A program made the position numbers and the translations under genes. Under the pieces are notes generated by a model. The model made no database searches, was not told where the DNA came from, and was given only the letters and a program-made list of their open reading frames with translations. DNA of 64,000 bases from Ghiorsea sp. (GTDB taxonomy: Bacteria; Pseudomonadota; Zetaproteobacteria; Mariprofundales; Mariprofundaceae), in contig JALWRX010000029.1 in assembly GCA_027080505.1 (NCBI GenBank), positions 17,843-81,842 on the forward strand, in the 5' to 3' direction. Shown here one piece after another: positions 45,068-53,870 of the stretch (position 1 is its first letter; every line of letters begins with the position of its first letter).

Positions 45068-45601
45068 TTATATTTCCTTGTTTCCATCAAAAAAGTACAG
45101 TGTTGTTTCACTGTATTTACGCGACTGAACAGGCAAAATATCTTGTTTCCATTGCAAACGTGAGCGTGATGATTCTTCAATCACCAAGTGTTCATAACTT
45201 ATGTCTTGTTTAGCTAACCATGCGGGTATTTGTGCAGCAAGCCCTGTGTTGTAAGGCGGGTCAGCAAAAATCAGGTCAAAATATCGCCCTGTAGGCAAAG
45301 CCTTGGGCAATGAAGCCGCTTGAATTGTCCACCCTTCAACACCCCATGATTCTTCAATCACTTTCATGGCTTGGCAAGCTGTTCTATTGGATTCGATACT
45401 AAGCACATTGCTTGCACCTCGCGACAATGCTTCAAGCCCTATCACACCACTTCCTGCAAACAAATCTAGTACCGAAGCACCCTGCAATTCACCAAGAATA
45501 TTAAACAATGCCTCACGCACCCGTGATGGCGTTGGGCGCAAGCCTTCTATATTTGGCACACGCATCGTGCGCCCACGCATATTTCCGGCTGTAATTCGCA
45601 C
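45068..45601 (-). CDS. rsmD: 16S rRNA (guanine966-N2)-methyltransferase
   Basis: 177 residues: MRITAGNMRGRTMRVP, RPTPSRVREALFNIL, SAM-binding VLDLFAGSGVIGLEALSRGA and catalytic FADPPYNTG. All are RsmD signatures. It methylates one base of 16S rRNA during 30S assembly. It pairs with coaD. Confidence 0.96.
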   Translation of the reverse strand: MRITAGNMRGRTMRVPNIEGLRPTPSRVREALFNILGELQGASVLDLFAGSGVIGLEALSRGASNVLSIESNRTACQAMKVIEESWGVEGWTIQAASLPKALPTGRYFDLIFADPPYNTGLAAQIPAWLAKQDISYEHLVIEESSRSRLQWKQDILPVQSRKYSETTLYFFDGNKEI

Positions 45602-45614
45602 TTTAAATTAGGTG

Positions 45615-46460
45615 TTACCACTTACGCTCAAATGAGCTTAGATTCTTTTTCAGGATTGCTAAGGCATTATCATCGCCAGGTGACAAAGCATCGCAGGTAA
45701 AACCAATATCTACTGCAATATTCTGCTCTGTTTCAGGCCAAACCAACGACAAATCCCACTCTTGATTGAGACGCTCTGCCCAAGTTTTCGCTTTTTCAGC
45801 TTTCGCATTGGGCAACAAGACTGCAAACCGACCTTGCCCCATATCTGCCACAATATCATAAGAACGTGTTTTCTCACGAATTAAAATACCTGCTTCCCTT
45901 GCCGCACTTTCAGCAAACCAATCAGCATGCCCACGCACCAAAGAAACATAATTTCCAATACCAATCACCACCAAACTCAATGGCTGCTGCGCTGCACGGC
46001 AGCGATCAACCTCTTGGTTAAACCGCTGGTAAAAGTACTGTTCTGTTTCAAGGTCTGTAATAGGGTCACGATAAAAATATTGTTTTAAACGCTCACTACG
46101 CATTAATGCTGTGTTCACCCGAGCAATCAACTGCATAGGTGTCACTGGCTTCACCAAATAATCATCTACACCCAAAGTTAAACCTTTAACTTGATCATCA
46201 ATTTCATCCAATACAGAAAGAAACACAAAGGGTGTTAAGTTAAAACTTTTGTCAGCCCGGATTTCCCTATACAGCCCCCAACCATCCAAATTAGGCATCA
46301 TAATATCTGTTAAAATCAAATCCACATGGCGGCTACGCAGAATATTCAGGGCATCTTCACCATCTTCTGCTTCCAAAACACGGAACCCACCCTGTTGCAA
46401 AAAGTGACTGGTTACATCACGACTGGTATTAGAGTCTTCAACCACTAATACTGTTTTCAT
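45615..46460 (-). CDS. response regulator with degenerate GGDEF domain
   Basis: 281 residues from ATG 46460. N-terminal receiver (residues 1-120): VVEDSNTSRD, phospho-acceptor Asp in LILTDIMMPNLDGW, Lys in DYLVKPV. The C-terminal half has a diguanylate cyclase fold with DPITDLETEQYFYQRF, but the active site reads DMGQGRFAVLLP in place of GGDEF, so it should not make c-di-GMP. It may act as a binding or dimerisation module. No sensor kinase is adjacent. Confidence 0.88.
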   Translation of the reverse strand: MKTVLVVEDSNTSRDVTSHFLQQGGFRVLEAEDGEDALNILRSRHVDLILTDIMMPNLDGWGLYREIRADKSFNLTPFVFLSVLDEIDDQVKGLTLGVDDYLVKPVTPMQLIARVNTALMRSERLKQYFYRDPITDLETEQYFYQRFNQEVDRCRAAQQPLSLVVIGIGNYVSLVRGHADWFAESAAREAGILIREKTRSYDIVADMGQGRFAVLLPNAKAEKAKTWAERLNQEWDLSLVWPETEQNIAVDIGFTCDALSPGDDNALAILKKNLSSFERKW

Positions 46461-46494
46461 ATTTTCCCTCACATCACCAATGGTATTACTTATT

Positions 46495-47802
46495 TTATTG
46501 CTGCATCACATCAGGACCAACCAAAACACGCTTCCAATCTTTCGGTTGCAGATATTGTTTTGCCACGCGTTTAACGTCTGCAAGTGTGACTGAACTCACG
46601 CTTTTCGTCCAGTTTTGCAAATAATTCAATGGGCGTTTATACACCCCCATCATTGCCAACAAGCCTGCCCGTTCTCGATTGGAATCCATACGCTGGGCAA
46701 ACCCACCCACCAAATTCCGTTTGCTTTTATCCAAGTCTTCTTGGCTAATATGCCCATCAGCTAAACCTTGCAATACATCACGCAACACAACCTCAGCTTC
46801 AGCAGCTTGATCTGCCTTGGTCAACAAACGTATGGTATATGCACCATTGGTCTCTAATGGCTGAAAGAAAGAATATACACCATACACAAGCCCTCGTTTT
46901 TCACGAATTTCCTCCATCAACCGAGAACCAAATCCACCGCCGCCCAACATATGATTTAACACCAACAAAGCCTTATAATCAGGGTGATGACGCGATGGAC
47001 CAAGCCGCACCCATTCAACCAAAGCTTGATGTTTATCCAATGTAACAAAGCTTGCTTGTTGTGTACTGGGTTGTGGCTGCTTAATATCAGAGAAAGCATG
47101 CACAGGCTTACCCTTCCAGCCATTTAAATACGGTTTTAAAGCCGCAACCAACGCATCCATAGTAATGTCACCACTGACTGCCAACACTGCACCATCAGGA
47201 CGTACTTGCTGCTGATACATAAGCTTTAAGTCTTTAAGCTGTATCTGTTTTAACGACTGCACATTACCCGACACCGCATGTCCATAAGGGTGGTTGGGGA
47301 ACAACAACTTATTCACCTCTTCTGCTGCATATGTCGTAGCCTCTTCTCTGGCTTTAATGACAGATGAAATTGCATTTTTCTGTAAAAATTCAAATCGTTT
47401 TTGCTGCCAACCTGGCTGCAACACAGCTTCTGACAAAGCTTGCACTCCTTCATCCAAGGCTTCGCGTAACACCGTCAGTGAAAAAGACATGGTATCTTTG
47501 TCCACACCACTACCCAAGCGAATTGCTGCGTCATCCAACTTGGCTGCCCATGCTTGGTAATCATGTTTTTGTGTATGATCCGTCAACATAGCCGACAATA
47601 ATGCTGCTGAACCTGCCTTACCCTGTGCATCAAAACGGCTACCCGCAGGCACAACCAGTTTCATTGCCACCATGGGTACATTATGCGCTTCTATTAATAA
47701 AATATTTAAACCATTGTCCAAAGTCTTTTGTTGTACCACAGGTGCTGCCACAGCTTGACTGCTTAACATAAGCCCTAAAACAAATATCCACACTCGTATC
47801 AT
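46495..47802 (-). CDS. M16 peptidase-like protein lacking the zinc motif
   Basis: 435 residues with a signal peptide (IFVLGLMLSSQAVAA) and the M16 fold: PMVAMKLVVPAGSRFD, PYGHAVSG, HHPDYKALLVLNHMLGGGGFGSRLMEEIREKRGL. The HxxEH zinc motif is absent where it should follow the first block (GSAALLSAMLTDHTQ). It is the inactive partner of the next gene, as in other M16 pairs, and retains the R/Y region of the C-terminal domain. Starts overlap the partner's stop (ATGA). Confidence 0.92.
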   Translation of the reverse strand: MIRVWIFVLGLMLSSQAVAAPVVQQKTLDNGLNILLIEAHNVPMVAMKLVVPAGSRFDAQGKAGSAALLSAMLTDHTQKHDYQAWAAKLDDAAIRLGSGVDKDTMSFSLTVLREALDEGVQALSEAVLQPGWQQKRFEFLQKNAISSVIKAREEATTYAAEEVNKLLFPNHPYGHAVSGNVQSLKQIQLKDLKLMYQQQVRPDGAVLAVSGDITMDALVAALKPYLNGWKGKPVHAFSDIKQPQPSTQQASFVTLDKHQALVEWVRLGPSRHHPDYKALLVLNHMLGGGGFGSRLMEEIREKRGLVYGVYSFFQPLETNGAYTIRLLTKADQAAEAEVVLRDVLQGLADGHISQEDLDKSKRNLVGGFAQRMDSNRERAGLLAMMGVYKRPLNYLQNWTKSVSSVTLADVKRVAKQYLQPKDWKRVLVGPDVMQQ

Positions 47803-49136
47803 TGTCCACCCCCGCTTACTGCAACACGTTTAGGCTGCAATACACCTGTTGTAGCTCTGTTGGGTTTCAGCCAACGCGCTATAGCATCCCGTACATCTTC
47901 GGGTTGCACGGCGCGAATCAAATCTAACCATTTATCCTGTTGCACCGCACCAATGCCTACCGTCTCTAAAATACCAATATGTTTTGCCCGTAAATATAAA
48001 GAATCTTGCGCAAATACCGCATTAGCAATTACGCTTCGTTTGGCGGCGGCAAACCGACGTTTATCAGGCAACGTTTTGCTCATCTCATCTATCAAAGCCC
48101 AAAAGCTCTTTTCAAAAGAAGATACTGTCTGCCCAACACCTAGCGCACCATAGGCATACCATAAGTCTAACCCCATCGTAAATGGGTCGTATCCTGCACC
48201 CGCAGCAGATGCCACACGTTTTTCATTCACCAACACACGATTGAGCACTGCTGATTTACCACCCGCTAAAATTTCTGTTGCTAAAGCTAAAGCGGCCGCC
48301 TCTTTGTCATTCTTGCCTGGCTGCCATGAAGGCACTGGTATAGTCACTGCGACCATGGGTAATTGTGCAGGCAGCTCAACGATGACACGTTTAGCGCCCA
48401 AGGGTTCAGGCTCAGTTGGGTTAAAGCGTGGTTCAACTTTCCTTGCTTTCATCTTACCAAATGTTTTGCCCACGACTTTTTTCACTTGTTGAAAATTAAC
48501 ATCACCGACTACCACCACAGTGACATTGGCTGGCACATAATGTTTCTTATAAAAGGCTTTTACATCATCAATGGTCAACGCTTCTAAATCTTGCATCCAG
48601 CCAATCACAGGATTGCGATACGGGTGTAGACGCAGCGATGCGGCGGATAACTCTTCAAACATACGTGAATTGGCATCATCTTCAGTGCGCATTCTACGCT
48701 CTTCCATAATCACTTTAATTTCACTCTGAAAATCTTTATCCCGAAGTTTTAGATTGGCAAAACGCTCTGCCTCCATTTTTAAAACACGACTAACCTCGGC
48801 TGCGGGTACAGTCTCAAAATACGCCGTATAATCTGTGGATGTAAAGGCATTATCACTGCCCCCCATAGCTGAAATAATTTTAGAGTATTCACCTGCTGCT
48901 AACTTCTTTGAGCCTTTAAACATCATGTGCTCAAACACATGTGCCAATCCTGTTTTGCCAGGCACTTCATCACGACCACCCACTTTGAGCCAAACCTGAA
49001 CCATGGCCACAGGGGCTGAATGGTCTTCTTCAACAATCAAATTTACCCCATTTTTAAAACTTGCCTGCTGCAATGCTGCTTGTGCAGTTGTCGCAAAACT
49101 TAGAAAAAACGCAGCAAACCATAATAATTTTCTCAT
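47799..49136 (-). CDS. M16 zinc peptidase, catalytic partner
   Basis: 445 residues from ATG 49136 (signal peptide MRKLLWFAAFFLSFATTAQA); the track's start is 51 codons too early. Zinc motif GLAHVFEHMMFKGS (HxxEH) with the downstream Glu in VIMEERRMRTEDD. It is a secreted or periplasmic peptidase of the pitrilysin family that pairs with the inactive subunit 46495-47802. Confidence 0.94.
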   Translation of the reverse strand: MRKLLWFAAFFLSFATTAQAALQQASFKNGVNLIVEEDHSAPVAMVQVWLKVGGRDEVPGKTGLAHVFEHMMFKGSKKLAAGEYSKIISAMGGSDNAFTSTDYTAYFETVPAAEVSRVLKMEAERFANLKLRDKDFQSEIKVIMEERRMRTEDDANSRMFEELSAASLRLHPYRNPVIGWMQDLEALTIDDVKAFYKKHYVPANVTVVVVGDVNFQQVKKVVGKTFGKMKARKVEPRFNPTEPEPLGAKRVIVELPAQLPMVAVTIPVPSWQPGKNDKEAAALALATEILAGGKSAVLNRVLVNEKRVASAAGAGYDPFTMGLDLWYAYGALGVGQTVSSFEKSFWALIDEMSKTLPDKRRFAAAKRSVIANAVFAQDSLYLRAKHIGILETVGIGAVQQDKWLDLIRAVQPEDVRDAIARWLKPNRATTGVLQPKRVAVSGGGQ

Positions 49137-49229
49137 CAACAGTAACTCCAGCCTTAAAATTTGAAACTGAAAGCTAACCCATGCTTTCGTGAAGGTTAAG
49201 CATTCTGCGAAAACTGCGATGAATAGAAG

Positions 49230-49517
49230 ATGAAGAAAATTCGTGAACAACAAGCTGCCGTTGCCATTGCTTATGATACCAATGCACACGCTGCACCCAA
49301 AGTGCTCGCCTCAGGTTATGGTGAGGTTGCCAAAGCAATCCTCAATTTAGCCAAAGAAAATCATGTGCATATTCATAATGATACCCAACTTGCACAATTG
49401 TTAGCGCAGGTTCCCGTTGGACAAGAAATCCCCGAAGAAGCATACCAACTGGTAGCTGAGCTACTTGCATTTCTCTACAATATGGATCAAAAAATGGGGC
49501 AGCCTACCACATCATAA
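49230..49517 (+). CDS. FlhB C-terminal-like protein
   Basis: 95 residues that match the cytoplasmic domain of FlhB/EscU: AVAIAYDTNAHAAPKVLASG, HVHIHNDTQLAQLLAQVPVGQEIPEEAYQLVAELLAFLY. The NPTH autocleavage site of full FlhB is absent and there are no membrane helices. Free-standing copies (FhlB-like, YlqH) occur in flagellated bacteria; their job is unclear. Divergent from the M16 pair. Confidence 0.85.
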   Translation: MKKIREQQAAVAIAYDTNAHAAPKVLASGYGEVAKAILNLAKENHVHIHNDTQLAQLLAQVPVGQEIPEEAYQLVAELLAFLYNMDQKMGQPTTS

Positions 49518-49559
49518 CTGGCTGCATTAATTCACCCAATATATAAAGCTACTTTAAAT

Positions 49560-49931
49560 CTAGGTGCTTACTTGCACCAACTCAATCGCATTACCATCAA
49601 AATCATAAAAGAAAATTGCAGCACGCCCTGATTTACTTTGCGTATAAGCTATATCATTTTGTTCGAGTTTGGATTTAATCGTATCAAGATGAGAAACAGA
49701 CAAAGCAAAATGGTGGTAACGACCACCATGGGCAGGTTTAATACTTTTAGCATCGGGGTTGTCTAGCAACATGATATGCAATTGCTGCCCATGACCTAAA
49801 CTATAAAATAAACCATCAAAATTAAGGTCGGGGCGAATATCTTGTTCTAAACCAAGTATATCGCCATACACCTGTTCCGCCTTAGACAAATCAGAGACAA
49901 TGATTGCCACATGGTGAAAAACAGTACTCAT
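49560..49931 (-). CDS. VOC (glyoxalase/bleomycin resistance-like) protein
   Basis: 123 residues with paired beta-alpha-beta-beta-beta units: FHHVAIIVSDLSKAEQVYGDILGLE and HHFALSVSHLDTIKSKLEQNDI, ending FFYDFDGNAIELVQVS. Putative metal ligands are His in HHVAI, His in HHFAL and Glu in AIELVQ. The substrate is unknown. The start overlaps the def stop by 4 bp. Confidence 0.85.
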   Translation of the reverse strand: MSTVFHHVAIIVSDLSKAEQVYGDILGLEQDIRPDLNFDGLFYSLGHGQQLHIMLLDNPDAKSIKPAHGGRYHHFALSVSHLDTIKSKLEQNDIAYTQSKSGRAAIFFYDFDGNAIELVQVST

Positions 49932-50419
49932 GTATCCATCCTGCGAATCAAATCTTTGGTTGAAACCACCTTGTCGATAAAAAGAATACCGTCCAAGTGG
50001 TCAATTTCATGTTGAATGACCCGCGCTTCAAAGGCTTTCGTACTTAGCTCATGCGTTTTGCCTTGCAAATCTTGATAGCGAACTGTGATTCGCCTTGCCC
50101 TAGGCACAGTACCTACCCATTCAGGCACAGATAAACAACCCTCACGACCCAATGCTTCGCCATCTTGTGCAATAATTTCAGGATTGACCATAATAAGCCG
50201 ACCATGGTTTTTATTCTTGTGCAAACCTAAAGAGCAATCCACAATCACTATGCGCTTAAAAATACCCAACTGCGGAGCAGCAATACCCACACCGCCCTGA
50301 CCATCTAACATAGCCTGCTCTAAAACTGTGCTAAGTTCTTGTAAGCTCTTATCAAATTGGGTTATAGGTTGAGACTTTTGCCTTAATCGTTCATCAGGCA
50401 AAGTTAATAGCTCATACAT
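49928..50419 (-). CDS. def: peptide deformylase
   Basis: 163 residues with all three motifs: GVGIAAPQLG, EGCLSVPEW (metal Cys) and QHEIDHLDG (HExxH-type HEIDH). It removes the formyl group from new proteins. It follows an ACT-domain gene by 6 bp and overlaps the VOC gene. Confidence 0.96.
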   Translation of the reverse strand: MYELLTLPDERLRQKSQPITQFDKSLQELSTVLEQAMLDGQGGVGIAAPQLGIFKRIVIVDCSLGLHKNKNHGRLIMVNPEIIAQDGEALGREGCLSVPEWVGTVPRARRITVRYQDLQGKTHELSTKAFEARVIQHEIDHLDGILFIDKVVSTKDLIRRMDT

Positions 50420-50425
50420 CTGGCG

Positions 50426-50947
50426 TTACATCACACCATCATCAAGCTGGTGCACTTCAATAGACACCGATAACTTATCGGAAACATCGGCAAGCTTGGC
50501 TTGCAAAGCATTTAACTTATCACCTGCCACAGCTTCCAGTGCCATCATATATACTTCCCCTCGTGCCCGCGTGGACACATCGGCCACCGAAACACCAAGC
50601 TCTGCCATGACATCTGTCACCGCAAAGACAATACCTGGTTTATCCGCGCCACTTACCGTAATCACACAATCAGGCTCATCAGGGATATGGCTTGCTTCAT
50701 CTTCGCTCAATACCTGCGACTGCACTGTTAAACCTGTGCGTTGCTCAAGCTCGGCAAGCGCTGCTTTTAAGCTGCTAAGCCCACTATCTTCAACCTCTAC
50801 AATCAACATCATGGTAAACCGACCACGAAGTACCGTCATGGATGAATCTTCAATATTGGCTTGCGCATGCAGCAACACTTCACTCACATCACGCACAATG
50901 CCTGCTCTATCTTTGCCTGAAATGGATAATAATATGGATTGGTTCAT
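50426..50947 (-). CDS. tandem ACT-domain protein (GcvR-like)
   Basis: 173 residues from ATG 50947 (the track's GTG is three codons earlier). Two ACT domains: QSILLSISGKDRAGIVRDVS (N-terminal) and CVITVSGADKPGIVFAVTDVMAELGVSVADVSTRA (C-terminal). This is the GcvR architecture, a regulator of glycine cleavage in enterobacteria. The ligand here is unknown. It is the first gene of the ACT-def-VOC group. Confidence 0.87.
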   Translation of the reverse strand: MNQSILLSISGKDRAGIVRDVSEVLLHAQANIEDSSMTVLRGRFTMMLIVEVEDSGLSSLKAALAELEQRTGLTVQSQVLSEDEASHIPDEPDCVITVSGADKPGIVFAVTDVMAELGVSVADVSTRARGEVYMMALEAVAGDKLNALQAKLADVSDKLSVSIEVHQLDDGVM

Positions 50948-50964
50948 ATGCAGCACCCTCTCTT

Positions 50965-51231
50965 GGGCCTGTTAACACTAATTCTGCTGGCGTCGATTCG
51001 GCCATTTTTTCGTTCCTGCAAGGCTTTGCAAGCGAAGTGTGCTTGTTGCACATAAGCTTGCGATAACGCAGAAGGACGGAAAAATGACCAATCCCTGCGG
51101 GCTGCGCTCCAAATGAGACCACTCGGCTGTTGCTCGGCATTCATTTGGAACCACCAAACTTCACGCCTCGCGCCTTGATTGGCCTCATTTGGTGCAGCAG
51201 CGACAACATCATAATTAGTGTTAACAGGCCC
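50965..51231. mobile_element. MITE-like element with 19-bp inverted ends
   Basis: GGGCCTGTTAACACTAATT (50965-50983) and its exact reverse complement (51213-51231) flank 267 bp with no transposase. A TT lies outside each end and could be a 2-bp target duplication. Two overlapping minus-strand ORFs (to 51140 and 51144) inside look like by-products of the element, not genes. It lies between the ACT gene and the polysaccharide cluster. Confidence 0.75.
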
Positions 51232-51235
51232 TTGT

Positions 51236-51799
51236 TTAATGAGACACGCCGTCTCTACGCACCACTTTAATCAAAGTAAGCCATAAAATATAGACATCAA
51301 AGAAAAATGACTGCCTTTGCAGGTATTCTACATCTAACGCAACCTTTTGCGGAATCGGCAATTCATCGCGTCCATTCACCTGCGCCCAGCCTGTAACCCC
51401 CACAGGCAAACGATGTACACCTTTTTCTGTCCTTAAAGCAATTAAATCATCTTGATTAAACAAAGCAGGACGTGGACCAACAAAGCTCATATCTCCTTTA
51501 AAAACACACCATAATTGAGGCAGCTCATCCAAACTGGATTTGCGCAAGAAATCACCAATCGGTGTGAGTACACTTTTCGGGTCTTCCAATAAATGTGTGG
51601 CAACGGCGGGGGTATCCACCTTCATGCTACGAAATTTAGGCATTTTAAAAATTTTATTATCTTTCCCCACCCTATCTGACCAATACAGGACAGAGCCTTT
51701 GGATGTGAGCTTCACCAACACAGCGACAACCAACATCGGCACAGCCAATAACACTAAAGCGATAAGTGCCAGCACTATATCAAACAGTCGCTTTATCAT
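51236..51799 (-). CDS. bacterial sugar (phosphoglycosyl) transferase
   Basis: 187 residues, the small PglC-like form: one N-terminal membrane segment (FDIVLALIALVLLAVPMLVVAVLV), then KMPKFRSMKVD, SLDELPQLWCVFKGDMSFVGPRP and GVTGWAQVNGRD. It moves a sugar phosphate to undecaprenyl phosphate and so starts the polysaccharide repeat. It is the last gene of the cluster and overlaps the epimerase by 20 bp. Confidence 0.93.
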   Translation of the reverse strand: MIKRLFDIVLALIALVLLAVPMLVVAVLVKLTSKGSVLYWSDRVGKDNKIFKMPKFRSMKVDTPAVATHLLEDPKSVLTPIGDFLRKSSLDELPQLWCVFKGDMSFVGPRPALFNQDDLIALRTEKGVHRLPVGVTGWAQVNGRDELPIPQKVALDVEYLQRQSFFFDVYILWLTLIKVVRRDGVSH

Positions 51800-52742
51800 T
51801 GACCTCTACCATCTTTTTCAATTGCTCATCCATGGTAATCACAGGAGTCCAACCCAATATTTCCCTTGCCTTGCTACTGTCCACCTGCAAAGAGCCAAAC
51901 AAACGATTGGCAACATCTTCTTTACCTAAAAGCTTGGCTGCAAGAGTCATCAAACCCACAGGTACTGGCAGCAACCACACCCTTTTACCCATAGCCCTAG
52001 CGACTTTCTGTAACAACTCAGTGGTCGAAACATCTTCACCATCCGAAATCAAAAACACTTCATTCGCAGCTTTAGGGTGTTGCGCACACAGAATAATGAA
52101 ATCCACCAAGTTATCCAAAGCAATAAGACTACGTTTGTTTTGCACTGCACCCAAAGGCAAAGGCAAACCTTTAGCAACACCCTGCATCATTTTCGCAAAA
52201 TTGGCCTTAACGCCTGCGCCATAAATCAACGGTGGTCGAATTACCACAACTTGCATGCCTGTTTCTTTAGCGATTTGAAACAACCCTCGCTCAGCCTCCC
52301 ATTTGGATAAACCATACGGGTCTTGCGTTGTAATATCATCCTCAACCATAAATGGTTTGCCGAGTTCCGTACTTTCACCATTCACTTTAATCGAACTGAT
52401 AAACACAAACCTTTGAACACCTGCATCAGCTGCTTGCCTTGCCAAGTTCAACGTACCCTCCACATTGACCTTACGAAACTCAGCCAAAGGGTCACTGGTA
52501 TCATCATCCATAATATGGACACGAGCCGCCGTATGAATCACAACATCTACATCTTGCAAGGCTTCGGTATAATCCGTGTCTGCTGACAAACCTCCGACCC
52601 GCACTTGCTTCACCGCTGTAGGCAAAGCATCCGAACATGAACGCACCGCAGCAACTACTTTTTCACCACGATGGCAAAGCTCTCGCACCACAGCACCACC
52701 CACAAAACCTGTTGCGCCTGTAACAAGAGCTATATAACCCAT
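51780..52742 (-). CDS. NAD-dependent epimerase/dehydratase (UDP-sugar)
   Basis: 320 residues, an extended SDR: GATGFVGGAVVRELC (NAD loop), FISSIKVNGES, and catalytic YGLSKWEAE. It resembles the UDP-hexose 4-epimerase-like enzymes next to initiating transferases in O-antigen clusters, so it may make the first sugar for the 51236 transferase. Substrate not determinable. Confidence 0.88.
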   Translation of the reverse strand: MGYIALVTGATGFVGGAVVRELCHRGEKVVAAVRSCSDALPTAVKQVRVGGLSADTDYTEALQDVDVVIHTAARVHIMDDDTSDPLAEFRKVNVEGTLNLARQAADAGVQRFVFISSIKVNGESTELGKPFMVEDDITTQDPYGLSKWEAERGLFQIAKETGMQVVVIRPPLIYGAGVKANFAKMMQGVAKGLPLPLGAVQNKRSLIALDNLVDFIILCAQHPKAANEVFLISDGEDVSTTELLQKVARAMGKRVWLLPVPVGLMTLAAKLLGKEDVANRLFGSLQVDSSKAREILGWTPVITMDEQLKKMVEVNDKATV

Positions 52743-53869
52743 CAGTAGCCCAAAACTTCTTGATAAATCCTGAAGCAGGTTTTCCCCATACCTTGCGCTG
52801 TAAAAACTTCTTCAAAACGTTCCCTTGCAGCCTTACCCATTTGTGCAACAGTTTTAGCATGACCCTCATCCATCAAAAAACGCATCGCATCTCGCAACTC
52901 ACCAGGGCTTTCGGGGCGAACGACCAAGCCTGTTTGCTTATCTTGATTGATAAAAGTTGTGCCTGTGCCAATTTCACAAGAAATTAACGGTTTACCAAAC
53001 ATCGCCGCTTCTAAAAGGCTTATGCCAAATGCTTCAGAACGCAAGTGCGAAGGAAATACAAACGCATGACATAGTTGCAATAGTGCAACCTTGTCTTCAT
53101 CCGCCAAAAAACCTGTAAATAGAACTTGAGACTGTAAGTTTCTTGAATGTACTTCTTTTTTCAGCATCGCTTCCATCGGTCCAATTCCTGCCAGCACCAA
53201 CTTATAATTTGTGCCTTCTAAAGCCTGAATTAAAAACTGTAATCCTTTATAATACCTCAACGCTCCCACAAACAAAAAGAATGGTTCTTTACCCAACTTA
53301 TCTGTCCAATAAGCCATTTGCTTTGTTACATTACTAGGGTAACTACTTTCATCTAACCCCAAAGGCATCACTTGGCATTTATCCTTAAACTGTGCCAAGA
53401 CAGGGCTACTACTCAAGTAATTAGGAGAAGCAACAGTGATACACCGCGCGCCTAACAAGAACTTTTTCATCAAAGGAGCATATAACACTTTCAAAAAACG
53501 TTGTTTAACAATATCACTTTGATACGTAATGATATAAGGTTTATCAATGTTATGGATATAATGCATAGCATCAGCCACAGGCCAAGGAAAGTGGTAATGT
53601 ATTAAGTCTGAATCTTGCACTACTTCAGCATACGCTTTCATCATCTGTACTGACAAAGCAGTTGAAGCAACATCAAATGATTGAGGAAAGCGTACTAGGT
53701 GGCACTCTGGTCTTTGTAACTCTTCCACACGACTAACATTTGGACTTACTGTTAAGACTGTATTTTGAACACCATACTGCTTGGTTTGTAAACAAAGTTG
53801 GCGAATACATTCTTGCATTCCACCTTGTGAGTCAGGCATATAGGTCTTAAAAACATGTACAACTTTCAC
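52742..53869 (-). CDS. GT4-family glycosyltransferase
   Basis: 375 residues with a GT-B fold: MKVVHVFKTYMPDSQGGMQE at the start and the donor-site region FLFVGALRYYKGLQFLIQAL, SEAFGISLLEAAMFGKPLISCEIGT near the C-terminus. Retaining GT4 enzyme. Overlaps the epimerase start by one base. Sugar unknown. Confidence 0.92.
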   Translation of the reverse strand: MKVVHVFKTYMPDSQGGMQECIRQLCLQTKQYGVQNTVLTVSPNVSRVEELQRPECHLVRFPQSFDVASTALSVQMMKAYAEVVQDSDLIHYHFPWPVADAMHYIHNIDKPYIITYQSDIVKQRFLKVLYAPLMKKFLLGARCITVASPNYLSSSPVLAQFKDKCQVMPLGLDESSYPSNVTKQMAYWTDKLGKEPFFLFVGALRYYKGLQFLIQALEGTNYKLVLAGIGPMEAMLKKEVHSRNLQSQVLFTGFLADEDKVALLQLCHAFVFPSHLRSEAFGISLLEAAMFGKPLISCEIGTGTTFINQDKQTGLVVRPESPGELRDAMRFLMDEGHAKTVAQMGKAARERFEEVFTAQGMGKTCFRIYQEVLGY

Positions 53870-53870
53870 C

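Noticed and set aside
50907-51144. Two overlapping minus-strand ORFs of 66 and 77 aa
   Set aside because: They lie within the inverted-repeat element and run into its ends and the ACT gene; most likely products of the repeat.
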